Positions 14,482 through 21,860 of a stretch of 25,518 nucleotides of DNA are shown here, one piece after another. Each line of letters opens with the position of its first letter. Position 1 is the first letter of the stretch. A model generated the notes under the pieces. That model was not told the origin of the DNA. It saw nothing but the letters and a program-made list of their open reading frames with translations, and ran no database searches. Where the stretch lies: the IMG/VR virus record IMGVR_UViG_3300047557_002025, positions 1 through 25,518 of that record. One strand, given 5' to 3'. This DNA comes from a virus. A program made the translations under genes and the position numbers.

Positions 14482-14733
14482 ATGAGAACAGCATGGGTCA
14501 TCGTTGCAATATTTGTTATTATCGTGTGGGTAGCAGCTTGGCTTAGCTTGCGCACATCGGTAGAGGACAATACTAGAGACATAGGCGATGTGCGGGATGA
14601 CGTTAAGTCTCTCGAACGTAAGATGGAAAGGTTAGATACTACGGTGTGGTCTATTATTCGAGAAAATGATAGGCAAAGTCATATATTGGATAAGTGGATG
14701 CCGCCTGTGGAACGCGGAGTTACTGCTAAGTAA
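14482..14733 (+). CDS. Small membrane-anchored coiled-coil protein
   Basis: An 83-residue protein, ATG 14482 immediately after the previous TGA, probably coupled. Residues 4-22 (AWVIVAIFVIIVWVAAWLS) form one clear transmembrane helix. A charged coiled coil follows (about 25-60) with SVEDNTRDIGDVRDDVKSL, similar in style to the SVEDIRHDVDSL of the preceding protein. The topology (short cytoplasmic start, one span, helical outer part) fits an i-spanin-like protein or other lysis accessory. No lipobox-bearing outer partner is seen nearby, so the function stays open. The last residues GVTAK and the TAA stop come from a dispersed hairpin (14716-14737). Confidence 0.6.
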   Translation: MRTAWVIVAIFVIIVWVAAWLSLRTSVEDNTRDIGDVRDDVKSLERKMERLDTTVWSIIRENDRQSHILDKWMPPVERGVTAK

Positions 14734-14737
14734 CTCC
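14716..14737. repeat. Dispersed hairpin, copy 10 (near-consensus)
   Basis: Perfect 9-bp arms GGAGTTACT (14716-14724) and AGTAACTCC (14729-14737) with loop gcta. The right arm holds the TAA stop (14731-14733) of the membrane coiled-coil gene. It lies 41 bp upstream of the P4 -35 box. Confidence 0.88.
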
Positions 14738-14778
14738 AAAAATTGGTAAATCAACTTACGGTTGAAACGTAAAGGTAG

Positions 14779-14807
14779 TTGACATGGCACTGGGTAGAGT
14801 ATACAAT
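14779..14807 (+). promoter_or_regulatory. Sigma70-type promoter P4 for the head/structural block
   Basis: TTGACA (14779-14784), 17-bp spacer, TACAAT (14802-14807) inside TATACAAT. It lies in a 150-bp non-coding gap, and the leader RNA would contain a dispersed hairpin (14847-14868) before ATG 14884. It likely drives the portal, scaffold and capsid genes. Confidence 0.72.
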
Positions 14808-14846
14808 CTATGGTGGAGGCACGGGTTCATCTGCGGTAGTAGCGTC

Positions 14847-14868
14847 AAAGTTACTTACCCGTAACTCC
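14847..14868. repeat. Dispersed hairpin, copy 11 (P4 leader)
   Basis: AGTTAC (14849-14854) pairs with GTAACT (14861-14866), loop ttaccc; the outer two positions are mismatched. It is the only copy that lies wholly in an untranslated leader downstream of a promoter. Confidence 0.7.
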
Positions 14869-14883
14869 TAAAGGGGCCAGGAA

Positions 14884-15861
14884 ATGGCAGCATTCGGGGA
14901 AACGGTTTTCGGCAAGCAAAAGACCCTCGCGGAGCGGGTCGCCGAGAACGATGCGAAGCGCAAGGCGTCCAAGCCAAGCAAAGGGCGCAAGAGTATGCAC
15001 GAGCGCAAAGCTGACCCCGGCTCCTATGAGCGGGGCGTCACGATTGCTCGCAATACCACTGTACGCAAAGACCCTGAGCCCAAGAAAGCCGAAGCTCCCA
15101 AGAAAGCCAGCGGTCCTTCCCGCGAGCGCAAGGCCGATCCTGGTTCATACGAGCGCGGCACAGCGGTAGCGCGTAACCGGGCGGGCGCGAGCCCCCCTAC
15201 CCCCGCCAGGGCTACGGCCAGCAATCAGTCGCGCAAGGAGCGTCAGAAGGTTTTACTGGCAGCGGATACGGTCAAGCCCGATCCCGAGGCTGGCCGCCAG
15301 GGAGCGATGAAGCGTACCCTATCTATTGCCGGGACTGCCAAGCCATCTACCGCTGCATTCATGGCCGCGCGGAAGCCAGCCCCAGCTACGAAAGGTGGGG
15401 GCACTACGATTGTCGCAGCTAAGCCAGCCGCCGCAGGAGGCATTTCTACTGCGGCAGCGTCGGTGAGCCCCGGCCAAGGTTCACAGCGGCAAAGCGGTAA
15501 TCCGCCGGCTGCCAATGCGCCCAAGGTGGTAGCCGCCAAGGCATCCTCCCCAGCTCCAACCAAGGTCAAGGCCAAGGCGGCTCCTGCCAAGAAGAAAGTT
15601 TCGGCCGGCGAAGCCTCGAACCGCGATCTTGGCGGACGTTCGTCAGTGACGTACCGCAGCAAGGATGGAACGACAACCACCAGGACCAGCACGGACGGCA
15701 AAGGCGACCTTAGTTCGCCGGCTAAGCCACCGTCCAAGCCTGCCCCTGTATACACCGCGCCAAAGCAGAGTAATGGGCCGGGTGGTGGAGCGGACGCTGT
15801 TCTTGCTGCTACACGCGGGCTTAGCCGCATCGAGCGCATGAAGGCAGCGAGGGCGCGCTGA
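14884..15861 (+). CDS. Basic low-complexity protein with duplicated ERKADPGSYERG motif
   Basis: A 325-residue protein, ATG 14884 after AGGGGCCAGGAA. It is rich in Lys, Ala, Pro, Ser and Arg with almost no aromatic or hydrophobic core, so it is probably disordered. ERKADPGSYERG appears at residues 40-51 and again at 81-92, each followed by an IARN/VARN-like phrase, indicating an internal duplication. Long Ala/Pro/Lys runs follow (about 150-240), like histone-tail or linker proteins. It is the first gene after P4 and precedes another small basic protein, then Tad2 and portal. It may condense or coat DNA, or be an internal virion protein; no family is recognised. It ends in a TGATG overlap with the next gene. 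Confidence 0.6.
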   Translation: MAAFGETVFGKQKTLAERVAENDAKRKASKPSKGRKSMHERKADPGSYERGVTIARNTTVRKDPEPKKAEAPKKASGPSRERKADPGSYERGTAVARNRAGASPPTPARATASNQSRKERQKVLLAADTVKPDPEAGRQGAMKRTLSIAGTAKPSTAAFMAARKPAPATKGGGTTIVAAKPAAAGGISTAAASVSPGQGSQRQSGNPPAANAPKVVAAKASSPAPTKVKAKAAPAKKKVSAGEASNRDLGGRSSVTYRSKDGTTTTRTSTDGKGDLSSPAKPPSKPAPVYTAPKQSNGPGGGADAVLAATRGLSRIERMKAARAR

Positions 15862-16151
15862 TGCCTGTAGGCCGTTTCAGTTACAAAGGATCGCCGCAGA
15901 TTGGTCGCACAAATCCCACGGCGTTGGGGACGGCTGCGACCCGATTAGCGGCGAAGGCCGGGTTAGGTGGAGGCTCCGCAGCTTCGCCTGACCCGGCCGA
16001 TGATGCTGCGTTTGCTAAAGCCTTTCGCATCCCCAAGGCTAAGCAGACAAGCAGGGGTCGGCAGAATGTCGCGGTCGTCAAACAGACACCTGTCAAGCAG
16101 GCAAAGGCAGCAGCGCCGGCTGCTAGGACCCCCAAAAGGAAGCCGGCATGA
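15861..16151 (+). CDS. Small basic Ala/Lys-rich protein
   Basis: A 96-residue protein starting in the TGATG overlap. It begins with MPVGRFSYKGSPQIG and then becomes Ala/Gly-rich, followed by a Lys/Arg/Pro-rich C-terminus (about 55-96, ending RTPKRKPA) that resembles the preceding protein in composition. It is probably disordered and nucleic-acid or protein binding. Its pairing with the larger basic protein suggests a joint role, perhaps in head assembly or DNA condensation. It overlaps Tad2 by ATGA. Confidence 0.55.
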   Translation: MPVGRFSYKGSPQIGRTNPTALGTAATRLAAKAGLGGGSAASPDPADDAAFAKAFRIPKAKQTSRGRQNVAVVKQTPVKQAKAAAPAARTPKRKPA

Positions 16152-16441
16152 ATTACTCGGAAGCCCTGCACCACGTCAAGTTTGGTGCCTTAATGGCCCG
16201 GCATGGCTGGAACGGCAAGAACATGGGAATATTTCTAGTGCCGGGTTCCGAGTTCGAGATCAATCGAGAACCGTGGCTAACGATTTTCCCACCGGGCACC
16301 AAGATTAAGTACCGTGCCCATATCGATTTGATCGCGGCTGACGGCACAGTCGGCCCGTGGACCCCATCCAGCACTGACCAGCTCGCAGATGATTGGTACG
16401 TGGCAACACGTCCGCCAGTCTCTGGAGTTACTTCGGAGTAA
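16148..16441 (+). CDS. tad2: Tad2-family (DUF2829) anti-Thoeris protein
   Basis: A 97-residue protein, full length for the family, start in an ATGA overlap. It carries the family signatures in order: ARHGWNGKNMGIFLVPG (residues 17-33), then REPWLTIFPPGTKIKYRAHID (about 40-60, aromatic-rich), ADGTVGPW (64-71) and TDQLADDW (76-83). Characterised Tad2 proteins bind the signalling molecule 1''-3' glycocyclic ADP-ribose made by Thoeris, and related members bind cyclic dinucleotides of CBASS, so the effector is not triggered. Activity here is inferred from homology. It is unusual in lying inside the head-assembly block directly before portal. The last residues GVTSE and the TAA stop come from a dispersed hairpin that also provides the portal SD. 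Confidence 0.88.
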   Translation: MNYSEALHHVKFGALMARHGWNGKNMGIFLVPGSEFEINREPWLTIFPPGTKIKYRAHIDLIAADGTVGPWTPSSTDQLADDWYVATRPPVSGVTSE

Positions 16442-16445
16442 CTCT
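16424..16445. repeat. Dispersed hairpin, copy 12 (Tad2 / portal junction)
   Basis: GGAGTTACT (16424-16432) pairs with AGTAACTCT (16437-16445), one outer G-T, loop tcgg. The TAA stop of Tad2 (16439-16441) is in the right arm, and GGAG (16435-16438) in the loop/arm is the SD for portal ATG 16448. Confidence 0.85.
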
Positions 16446-16447
16446 GA

Positions 16448-18562
16448 ATGCTGTCTGCGACTGTTCAAGCCTTCCAAGAAGAAGCCAACGTCGGCGGTGA
16501 TCCCACACCGCAGGCGCAGGCTTTACAGACGTACATCACTCGGCAGCTACAGGAGATGCAGCGGTTCCGCACCCACATCGGGGTAGTGGATCGGCTCAAC
16601 ACTTGCCTGCGATTGCGTGAAGGTCAATATGACGCAGCGCAGCTCCAGGCCATTCTCAACTTCGGCGGTTCGTCGGTGTTCGCGAGGCTCGCGACGAACA
16701 AAATTCGTGGCGCGGCGGCGATGCTACGGTCGATCTTCGTGCAGGGAGATCGGCCATGGGAAATTCGCCCGACCCCTATCCCTTCTTTGCCGGAAGAGAT
16801 AGGGGCCGATATTCAAACGTTGGTCGGCTCCGAAGCACGTACCATGGCCGAAGCGGGGCAGCCGCCGGATGCCGGTATGCTTCAGCAGCGTATGAGCCAG
16901 TTGCAGCAGGCAGCGCTTGACGTAGCCCGCAAACAGGCCAAGACCGATGCCCACCAAGCTACTCTGTACGTTGACGATATTCTTACCGAAGGAGATTTTT
17001 ACGAAGAGTTGGACAATTTCATCCTCGATTTCTGCACCTATCCCTTTGCTGTTCTTGCTGGCCCCACCGCCGTCATGGAAACAGGCGTCGACTATGTTAA
17101 CGGTAAACCCACCAGGGTCCGTAAAGCCAAACTGAAGTTCCGGCGGGTTGACCCATACTACATCATGTGGTCGCCTGGAGCATCGTCGTTTGAGAACGCC
17201 GATATTCTCGAACGGATGCCTATGAACCGAGCGCAACTTACTGCGTTGATTGGGCTGGAAGGGTACGACGAAAAAGCGATCCGTTCCGTTATCAGGGATT
17301 ACGGGCAGCAAGGTTTCAGTTACCGCGAGTTCTATGAGCAGGTTCACGAGGACGCCACTGGGCAAAACTCGCAGTTTTACAACACGCTGATTGATGTATT
17401 GGCGTTCACTGGCAAAGTATCCGGCGACCAATTGCAGGAGTTTGGCATTCGTACAACGGATGAAAATGAGATCATCCATAAGGATATGGAGTATCAAGTT
17501 CAAGCATGGATGTGCGGCCAGTACATCCTCAAGGCGCAGGTTGACCCCGATCCGGTTAACCGCCCAAGCTACTATTCTGCATCCTACGAACCTGTCCCTG
17601 GCAGTATTGTCGGCACTGCTCTACTGGAGTTGATCGCCGATGTGCTGGAAGTCTACAACGCAGTGCTGCGCGCGTTGGTCAACAATGTCGCGTTTGCCAG
17701 CGGTCCAATGGTGGGGGTCAATACTTCACGTTGGCAGGCTCCTGCTGACGGCAGGGTAAGGATCGAGCCATGGATGATTTGGCGGTACGACACCGATCCG
17801 ACAGCGCCATCGGGCGAAAAGCCAGTGGAGTTTTGGCAGCCGCAGCTCAATGCGCAAGAGTTGATGGCTGTGCTCTCGTTTCTCCAGAACATGGCGGACG
17901 AGATCAGCGGCATTCCTCGCTACTTGACGGGATCGGACAAGATTGGGGGGGCGGGTCGTACCTCGTCGGGCCTATCGATGCTGATGGGCAATGCAACCCG
18001 AACAATGACCTCAGTAGCTGGTGGTATCGACAGGTACGTTCTAGAGCCATTGCTGCGGAAAACGTATGATTTGATTTTGCTCACTACGGGAACGGATGTA
18101 CTGCGCGGTGACGAAGAGATTGCTCCGCGCGGTGCTACCTATGCGGAGCAGCGTGAGCAAGATCGGGCGCGGATGGTGGAGTTCCTCAATTCGACCATGA
18201 ACCCAGTCGACCTGCAAATCATGGGCATTCCGGGCCGTGGTGCAATTCTGCGCAAAGTCTCGGAGAGCTTCATGGGGGATGATGAAGTTGTCCCGGATAT
18301 GCAGGCACTCCAGCAGATGCAGCAGCAACAGCAGCTCCAGCAGATGCAGCAGGCTGCCGGTGGTGGGCAACCGGGCCAGGAGTTACCGGGAAGTAACTCC
18401 GCTGGTGGTGGGCCGCAGGGAGCGCAACCGTCGCAATCGCAAGGCAATGGTGGTACACCACCAAAGCCGGGGCCGGGCGAACGGCCGGGCAGCGCCACCG
18501 ATAATGCGTTTCGCGCGCGGTCGCCTGGAACTATTCAGCGCCAGACGCGGCGGGCCGCGTGA
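16448..18562 (+). CDS. Portal protein
   Basis: A 704-residue protein, ATG 16448, 9 bases after GGAG. Size, position after the packaging genes and before scaffold and capsid, and helical/beta composition fit the large portal of podovirus-type phages. Recognisable phrases include LATNKIRGAAAML (about 80-92), the FRRVDPYYIMWSPGASS segment (about 234-250) and the helical stem/crown region with GIPRYLTGSDKIGGAGRTSSGLSML split around residues 490-515. It forms the dodecameric DNA gate at one vertex and docks the terminase. The C-terminal 90 residues are Gln-rich (MQQQQQ) then Gly/Pro/Gln-rich and disordered, and contain an in-frame dispersed hairpin (18379-18400). The assignment is by pattern and context, without a search. 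Confidence 0.85.
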   Translation: MLSATVQAFQEEANVGGDPTPQAQALQTYITRQLQEMQRFRTHIGVVDRLNTCLRLREGQYDAAQLQAILNFGGSSVFARLATNKIRGAAAMLRSIFVQGDRPWEIRPTPIPSLPEEIGADIQTLVGSEARTMAEAGQPPDAGMLQQRMSQLQQAALDVARKQAKTDAHQATLYVDDILTEGDFYEELDNFILDFCTYPFAVLAGPTAVMETGVDYVNGKPTRVRKAKLKFRRVDPYYIMWSPGASSFENADILERMPMNRAQLTALIGLEGYDEKAIRSVIRDYGQQGFSYREFYEQVHEDATGQNSQFYNTLIDVLAFTGKVSGDQLQEFGIRTTDENEIIHKDMEYQVQAWMCGQYILKAQVDPDPVNRPSYYSASYEPVPGSIVGTALLELIADVLEVYNAVLRALVNNVAFASGPMVGVNTSRWQAPADGRVRIEPWMIWRYDTDPTAPSGEKPVEFWQPQLNAQELMAVLSFLQNMADEISGIPRYLTGSDKIGGAGRTSSGLSMLMGNATRTMTSVAGGIDRYVLEPLLRKTYDLILLTTGTDVLRGDEEIAPRGATYAEQREQDRARMVEFLNSTMNPVDLQIMGIPGRGAILRKVSESFMGDDEVVPDMQALQQMQQQQQLQQMQQAAGGGQPGQELPGSNSAGGGPQGAQPSQSQGNGGTPPKPGPGERPGSATDNAFRARSPGTIQRQTRRAA
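18379..18400. repeat. Dispersed hairpin, copy 13 (portal C-terminal tail)
   Basis: Perfect arms GGAGTTAC (18379-18386) and GTAACTCC (18393-18400), loop cgggaa. It is in frame, encoding ELPGSNS in the disordered tail, in a different reading phase from the GVT-type copies. Confidence 0.87.
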
Positions 18563-18783
18563 TGACCAGCAGCCTTATGCAGCTCGCCAAAGTCCTGGCT
18601 CCTTTTGCCGCTACTAACCGCGATATCGAGACGTTGTTGGTGGCGATGGAGAAGGAGCACGATACAATTTCTCGGATGCTAGGCGCGGTGCCGCGAAGCG
18701 ACTTCAACGTCGATTGGTACCGCGGCCGCATGGGCACGCTGCGGGAACTATTGGACGGGGCGCGAGGAAATGGCAACAAGTGA
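18562..18783 (+). CDS. Hypothetical small helical protein between portal and scaffold
   Basis: A 73-residue protein from ATG 18562 (TGATG overlap with the portal stop; GTG 18559 is an alternative). It is mostly helical and charged, with a hydrophobic first helix (LMQLAKVLAPF) and a second region EKEHDTISRMLG. It overlaps the scaffold gene by 14 bases. No family is recognised. The position suggests a small head-assembly factor or virion component. Confidence 0.55.
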   Translation: MTSSLMQLAKVLAPFAATNRDIETLLVAMEKEHDTISRMLGAVPRSDFNVDWYRGRMGTLRELLDGARGNGNK

Positions 18784-19927
18784 CGGCCGGGTAATTCTGC
18801 CAAGGCAAACGCGGGATCGGATTGCGTTGGGCGCGGCAATGCAGTCGCAATTGACTGGCCAGCCGGCGCAACCTACCGATGTGCTTGCCGGCCCACCTGA
18901 TGGAGCGCCGCTGCCACCGCCGCGTTTTGCAGCCGAGGTAGAGCACGTTGTTACTCAACCCCCTGCGGAGCAAACGCCTCCTCCACCGGTTGCGGAAGAG
19001 GAGCCGCCCCCTCCACCGCCAACGCGCGACACGCCTGACGTTTCGCCGGAAGAGGGGATACCACACCACCAGCCCGACATAGCGAAGCTGGAGCAACGGC
19101 TTCGCACGCTGGAAGGCAAGTATACCAGCGAGACTGGTGCGCTCCGTCAGTCGCTGCAACAGCGGGATGATCGAATTGCCACGTTGACATCGCAAGTCGG
19201 TGACTTGACGGTGCAATTGCTGCAAGTGAACCAAACAAGGAGCTTGACACCGGAGGTTGATCCTGATACACTCACAGAGGATGAAGTAAGGGACTTTGGA
19301 CCAGACTTAGTTAACGCGATCGAGCGTCGTGCCCGAGCGATGGCCCGCCATATCGTAAGCGCCGAAACGGCAGACTTGCGAGACAAGCTCACAAAGCTGG
19401 GCGGTAACGTCGAACAATTGGATACACGGTCGCAGATCGGGGAGAAAGAGCGGTTCCATTCCTTTATGGATCAGAACCACCCAGCTTGGCGTGAGATCGA
19501 TTTAGACCCCGATTTCAAGGCTTGGCTGGAACAGGTCGATCCCTTCTCGGGCTCTGCCCGGAAGTTCGGTTTAACCGCTGCGATCAGAAGCGGCGAATGG
19601 ACTAGGGTCGTATCGATCTTTAAGGGATACGAAAAAGAGCGACAGGTCGTCACGCCCACACCAGTACCCGATACCAAAAGAAACGGCAATGGCCGGGTAC
19701 GGTTGGAGACGTTGGCAGTTCCGGCTGGTGGCAGAGGTAGAACCGAAGCCATCGATCCTGTCGATCGCAACGCCCCGGAGGCTCCCGTCACGCAGGCGCA
19801 GGTACGGCAGTTTTACGCCACCGTATCCAGGCCGCATCACGTCATGACGGAAGCCGAGATCGCCATGGAGGCCCGTATTCTGCGCGATGTCGCAGCAGGG
19901 CGGGTCGTGGTGCAATCTCGGGTCTGA
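18770..19927 (+). CDS. Probable scaffold protein
   Basis: A 385-residue protein, ATG 18770. The first 100 residues are Pro/Glu-rich and disordered, with a run of Pro at about 79-84. A coiled coil follows at about 104-153 (KLEQRLRTLEGKY and LTSQVGDLTVQLLQV), then a helical acidic/basic region and a mixed C-terminus. A long soluble helical protein encoded directly upstream of the capsid gene is the classical place and style of an internal scaffold that guides procapsid assembly and is then expelled. No protease motif is seen. A promoter-like sequence lies within it (19244-19272). Its TGA is at the left edge of a dispersed hairpin. Confidence 0.72.
   Translation: MATSDGRVILPRQTRDRIALGAAMQSQLTGQPAQPTDVLAGPPDGAPLPPPRFAAEVEHVVTQPPAEQTPPPPVAEEEPPPPPPTRDTPDVSPEEGIPHHQPDIAKLEQRLRTLEGKYTSETGALRQSLQQRDDRIATLTSQVGDLTVQLLQVNQTRSLTPEVDPDTLTEDEVRDFGPDLVNAIERRARAMARHIVSAETADLRDKLTKLGGNVEQLDTRSQIGEKERFHSFMDQNHPAWREIDLDPDFKAWLEQVDPFSGSARKFGLTAAIRSGEWTRVVSIFKGYEKERQVVTPTPVPDTKRNGNGRVRLETLAVPAGGRGRTEAIDPVDRNAPEAPVTQAQVRQFYATVSRPHHVMTEAEIAMEARILRDVAAGRVVVQSRV
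19244..19272 (+). promoter_or_regulatory. Possible internal promoter in the scaffold gene
   Basis: TTGACA (19244-19249), a 17-bp spacer and TACACT (19267-19272), reading toward the capsid gene about 700 bp downstream. It lies in coding sequence, so the match may be chance. Confidence 0.25.
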
Positions 19928-19945
19928 GTTACTTCTGAGTAACTT
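19926..19945. repeat. Dispersed hairpin, copy 14 (scaffold / capsid junction)
   Basis: GAGTTACT (19926-19933) pairs with AGTAACTT (19938-19945), one G-T, loop tctg. The left edge overlaps the scaffold TGA (19925-19927). The capsid ATG is 24 bases downstream. Confidence 0.8.
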
Positions 19946-19968
19946 CGGCCCTAACCAGGGCTACGACG

Positions 19969-20940
19969 ATGGCATTTCCAATTGCTGCATCTCCAGCGTC
20001 AGTCGCTGGTGCAGTTCCCGCCGCTGCATCTCCTGCGTACTCCGGTACGTTCATCCCGGAGGTATGGAGCGGTAAGCTACTCCAGAAGTTCTATGCTACG
20101 ACCGTCCTCGCAGCGATCAGCAATGTCGACTACGAGGGTGAGATCAGCAAGCACGGCGATAAGGTAATCATTCGCCAAATCCCGACGCTGACCATCCGCG
20201 ACTACGAAGCGACCGGGCCGATCACTGTCGAGCGCCCCGCCGCCCCGGTCCTCAATCTGCTGATCGACAAGGGCAAGTATTTCGCTGCTGTCCTCGATGA
20301 CGTGATGCGCATCCAGGCGGATGTCGACCTGCTCAACATGTGGTCGGACGACGCTTCGGAACAGCTCAAAATCGCTATCGATACGCAGGTGCTCGCTGCG
20401 ATCCCCGCCGGCATCGATGCCGCCAACAAGGGGGACAAGGCCGGTAAGATCAGCGGCAACATCAATCTCGGCAAGGCCGGAGCGCCAATCGTGGTCGGGC
20501 CGGCGGATGCGTCCGGCGTCGTCGGCATCATGTCGCTGCTGGTCGACCTCGGCGTCGTGCTGGACGAGCAGAACATTCCCGAGACGGGGCGTTGGGTGCT
20601 TCTCCCGGCGTGGCTCGTGGGCATGTTGCTCAAGTCCGACGTGCGCGCGGCCAACATCATGGGCGATGCGACTTCGGCTTTTCGCAATGGCCGGGTCGGC
20701 GAACTCGCCCGCTTCACCGTCTACCAGACCAACCTCTTGCCCACCGCTTCGGAGAGTTCCAAGACTGCCGTTTGGGTGCTCGCCGGCCACAGCCACGGGC
20801 TCACCTTTGCCAGCCAGCTCACCGAGATGGAAGCGCTCCGCGTGGAGAGCACCTTCGGCACCCTTGTCAGGGGGTTGCAGGTGTACGGCTTCAAGGTGCT
20901 GGACGGCATCGCCATCGCCGGGGCCTACTGCGTCCGCTGA
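19969..20940 (+). CDS. Major capsid protein
   Basis: A 323-residue protein, ATG 19969 with only a weak CAGGG upstream. It follows the scaffold gene and has the features of HK97-fold coat proteins of about 35 kDa: an N-terminal arm, an extended-loop region with ISKHGDKVIIRQIPTLTIRDYEATGP (split around residues 60-85), a spine helix with WSDDASEQLKIAIDTQVLAAIP (about 124-146), and an A-domain near the end with RGLQVYGFKVLDGIAIAGA. Its codons are strikingly C-ending (CTC, GAC, AAC, ATC) compared with the tail genes, as expected for the most highly expressed virion gene. A stable hairpin (20987-21023) follows. The call rests on context, size and composition. Confidence 0.85.
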   Translation: MAFPIAASPASVAGAVPAAASPAYSGTFIPEVWSGKLLQKFYATTVLAAISNVDYEGEISKHGDKVIIRQIPTLTIRDYEATGPITVERPAAPVLNLLIDKGKYFAAVLDDVMRIQADVDLLNMWSDDASEQLKIAIDTQVLAAIPAGIDAANKGDKAGKISGNINLGKAGAPIVVGPADASGVVGIMSLLVDLGVVLDEQNIPETGRWVLLPAWLVGMLLKSDVRAANIMGDATSAFRNGRVGELARFTVYQTNLLPTASESSKTAVWVLAGHSHGLTFASQLTEMEALRVESTFGTLVRGLQVYGFKVLDGIAIAGAYCVR

Positions 20941-20986
20941 TTGTGCCCACAGGATCAGCGCGTAGTTACGAAGGCGATTAACGGAG

Positions 20987-21023
20987 CCGGGTGGCGGTTA
21001 ATTGGTCATTGGCTGCCACCCGG
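20987..21023 (+). terminator. Stable hairpin downstream of the capsid gene
   Basis: A perfect 9-bp inverted repeat CCGGGTGGC (20987-20995) and GCCACCCGG (21015-21023) with a 19-base loop lies in the 107-base gap after the capsid gene. No T-run follows, so it is not a normal intrinsic terminator. It may reduce read-through or stabilise the 3' end of capsid mRNA. Confidence 0.4.
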
Positions 21024-21047
21024 TTGCCACAGTCAAGGTGAAGGCAC

Positions 21048-21530
21048 ATGGTCAAGCGGCTAAAAGATGCAAGCGGTTTCGTCTACGGATGGAACCACGA
21101 GATGGCGAAGAACCCGGACCTCACCGAGTTCGATGACGAAGATGAAAATGCTCAATTCGAGCCTACCGCCAAGACGCCGGACGTGCGCGGACAACAGCCC
21201 CCCGTCATGATGCCTACCATCGTCGGCGATCTGCCGCAGGATCAGGCAGCCCGCGAGGCCGCAGCAGTGGCGTTGGCCACGTCTGCGGCAACGGAGGGAC
21301 AAGCTGCTTTGGATGATGGAGTTACCCCCGAAGTAACTCCGGCGGACGAGGATGCTGGCTACATCATGGTGGACGAGAACGGCGACCCCATTCTCGACGC
21401 CAATGGCAACGAAATTCCATCCGACGCCGATGGTAACCCCCTCGATCCCAACTACCCCCGCGCGTCTGACGTTCCGGTGGAGGAAGAAGTCGTACCCGAG
21501 GCTCCAGCCTCTAAGAAGGGGCGGAAGTAA
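21048..21530 (+). CDS. Acidic protein downstream of capsid (possible head decoration or completion)
   Basis: A 160-residue protein, ATG 21048 after GGTGAAGG. It begins with MVKRLKDASGFVYGWNHEMAKNP, a start-of-protein phrase I have seen in small phage proteins following capsid genes, and then becomes highly acidic and probably disordered. An in-frame dispersed hairpin encodes GVTPEVTP. The middle has repeated Asp/Asn/Gly calcium-loop-like phrases (DENGDPILDANGNEIPSDADGNP split around residues 107-129), and the C-terminus is basic. It may be a virion or assembly protein, but the family is not recognised. Confidence 0.6.
   Translation: MVKRLKDASGFVYGWNHEMAKNPDLTEFDDEDENAQFEPTAKTPDVRGQQPPVMMPTIVGDLPQDQAAREAAAVALATSAATEGQAALDDGVTPEVTPADEDAGYIMVDENGDPILDANGNEIPSDADGNPLDPNYPRASDVPVEEEVVPEAPASKKGRK
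21318..21340. repeat. Dispersed hairpin, copy 15 (acidic gene after capsid)
   Basis: Perfect arms GGAGTTAC (21318-21325) and GTAACTCC (21333-21340), loop ccccgaa. It is in frame, encoding GVTPEVTP, nearly the same peptide as copy 2. Confidence 0.87.
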
Positions 21531-21533
21531 TCC

Positions 21534-21860
21534 ATGTTGGTGTCGCATATCATTGCGGCAGTCCGCGACGTTCTTCAGGACGACGATGAAGAACGCTACA
21601 AAGACGACCGTTTGATACGTGGCCTCAATCTTGCCGTACGCGATATGCGGCGCGTCCGTCCCGACTTCTTTATCGGCCGTTTTTCGGAACCAGTGTGGCA
21701 GGCCACCGCACTGACCGACGTATACCCCTACCCCGAAGTGACGTTTCCGTCTGTGGTCAAATACGTCAGTGGGTGGGCTGAACTAGCAGACGATGAGTAT
21801 ACGACGGATGGACGCGCCGCTGGGTTGCTTGGGGCGTTCCGCACTGACCTGGGTGTGTGA
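21534..21860 (+). CDS. Head-tail adaptor protein (probable)
   Basis: A 108-residue protein, ATG 21534 with GGAAG upstream. The N-terminal helix IIAAVRDVLQDDDEERYKDDRLIRGLNLAVRDM, split around residues 6-38, matches the style of small phage adaptor/connector proteins that add the first ring below the portal: an amphipathic helix, an acidic turn and a second helix with a RxLNLAxxxxxRxRPD-like end. The rest is a short beta region. Its place two genes after capsid supports this. It overlaps the next gene by GTGA if GTG 21857 is used. Confidence 0.65.
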   Translation: MLVSHIIAAVRDVLQDDDEERYKDDRLIRGLNLAVRDMRRVRPDFFIGRFSEPVWQATALTDVYPYPEVTFPSVVKYVSGWAELADDEYTTDGRAAGLLGAFRTDLGV

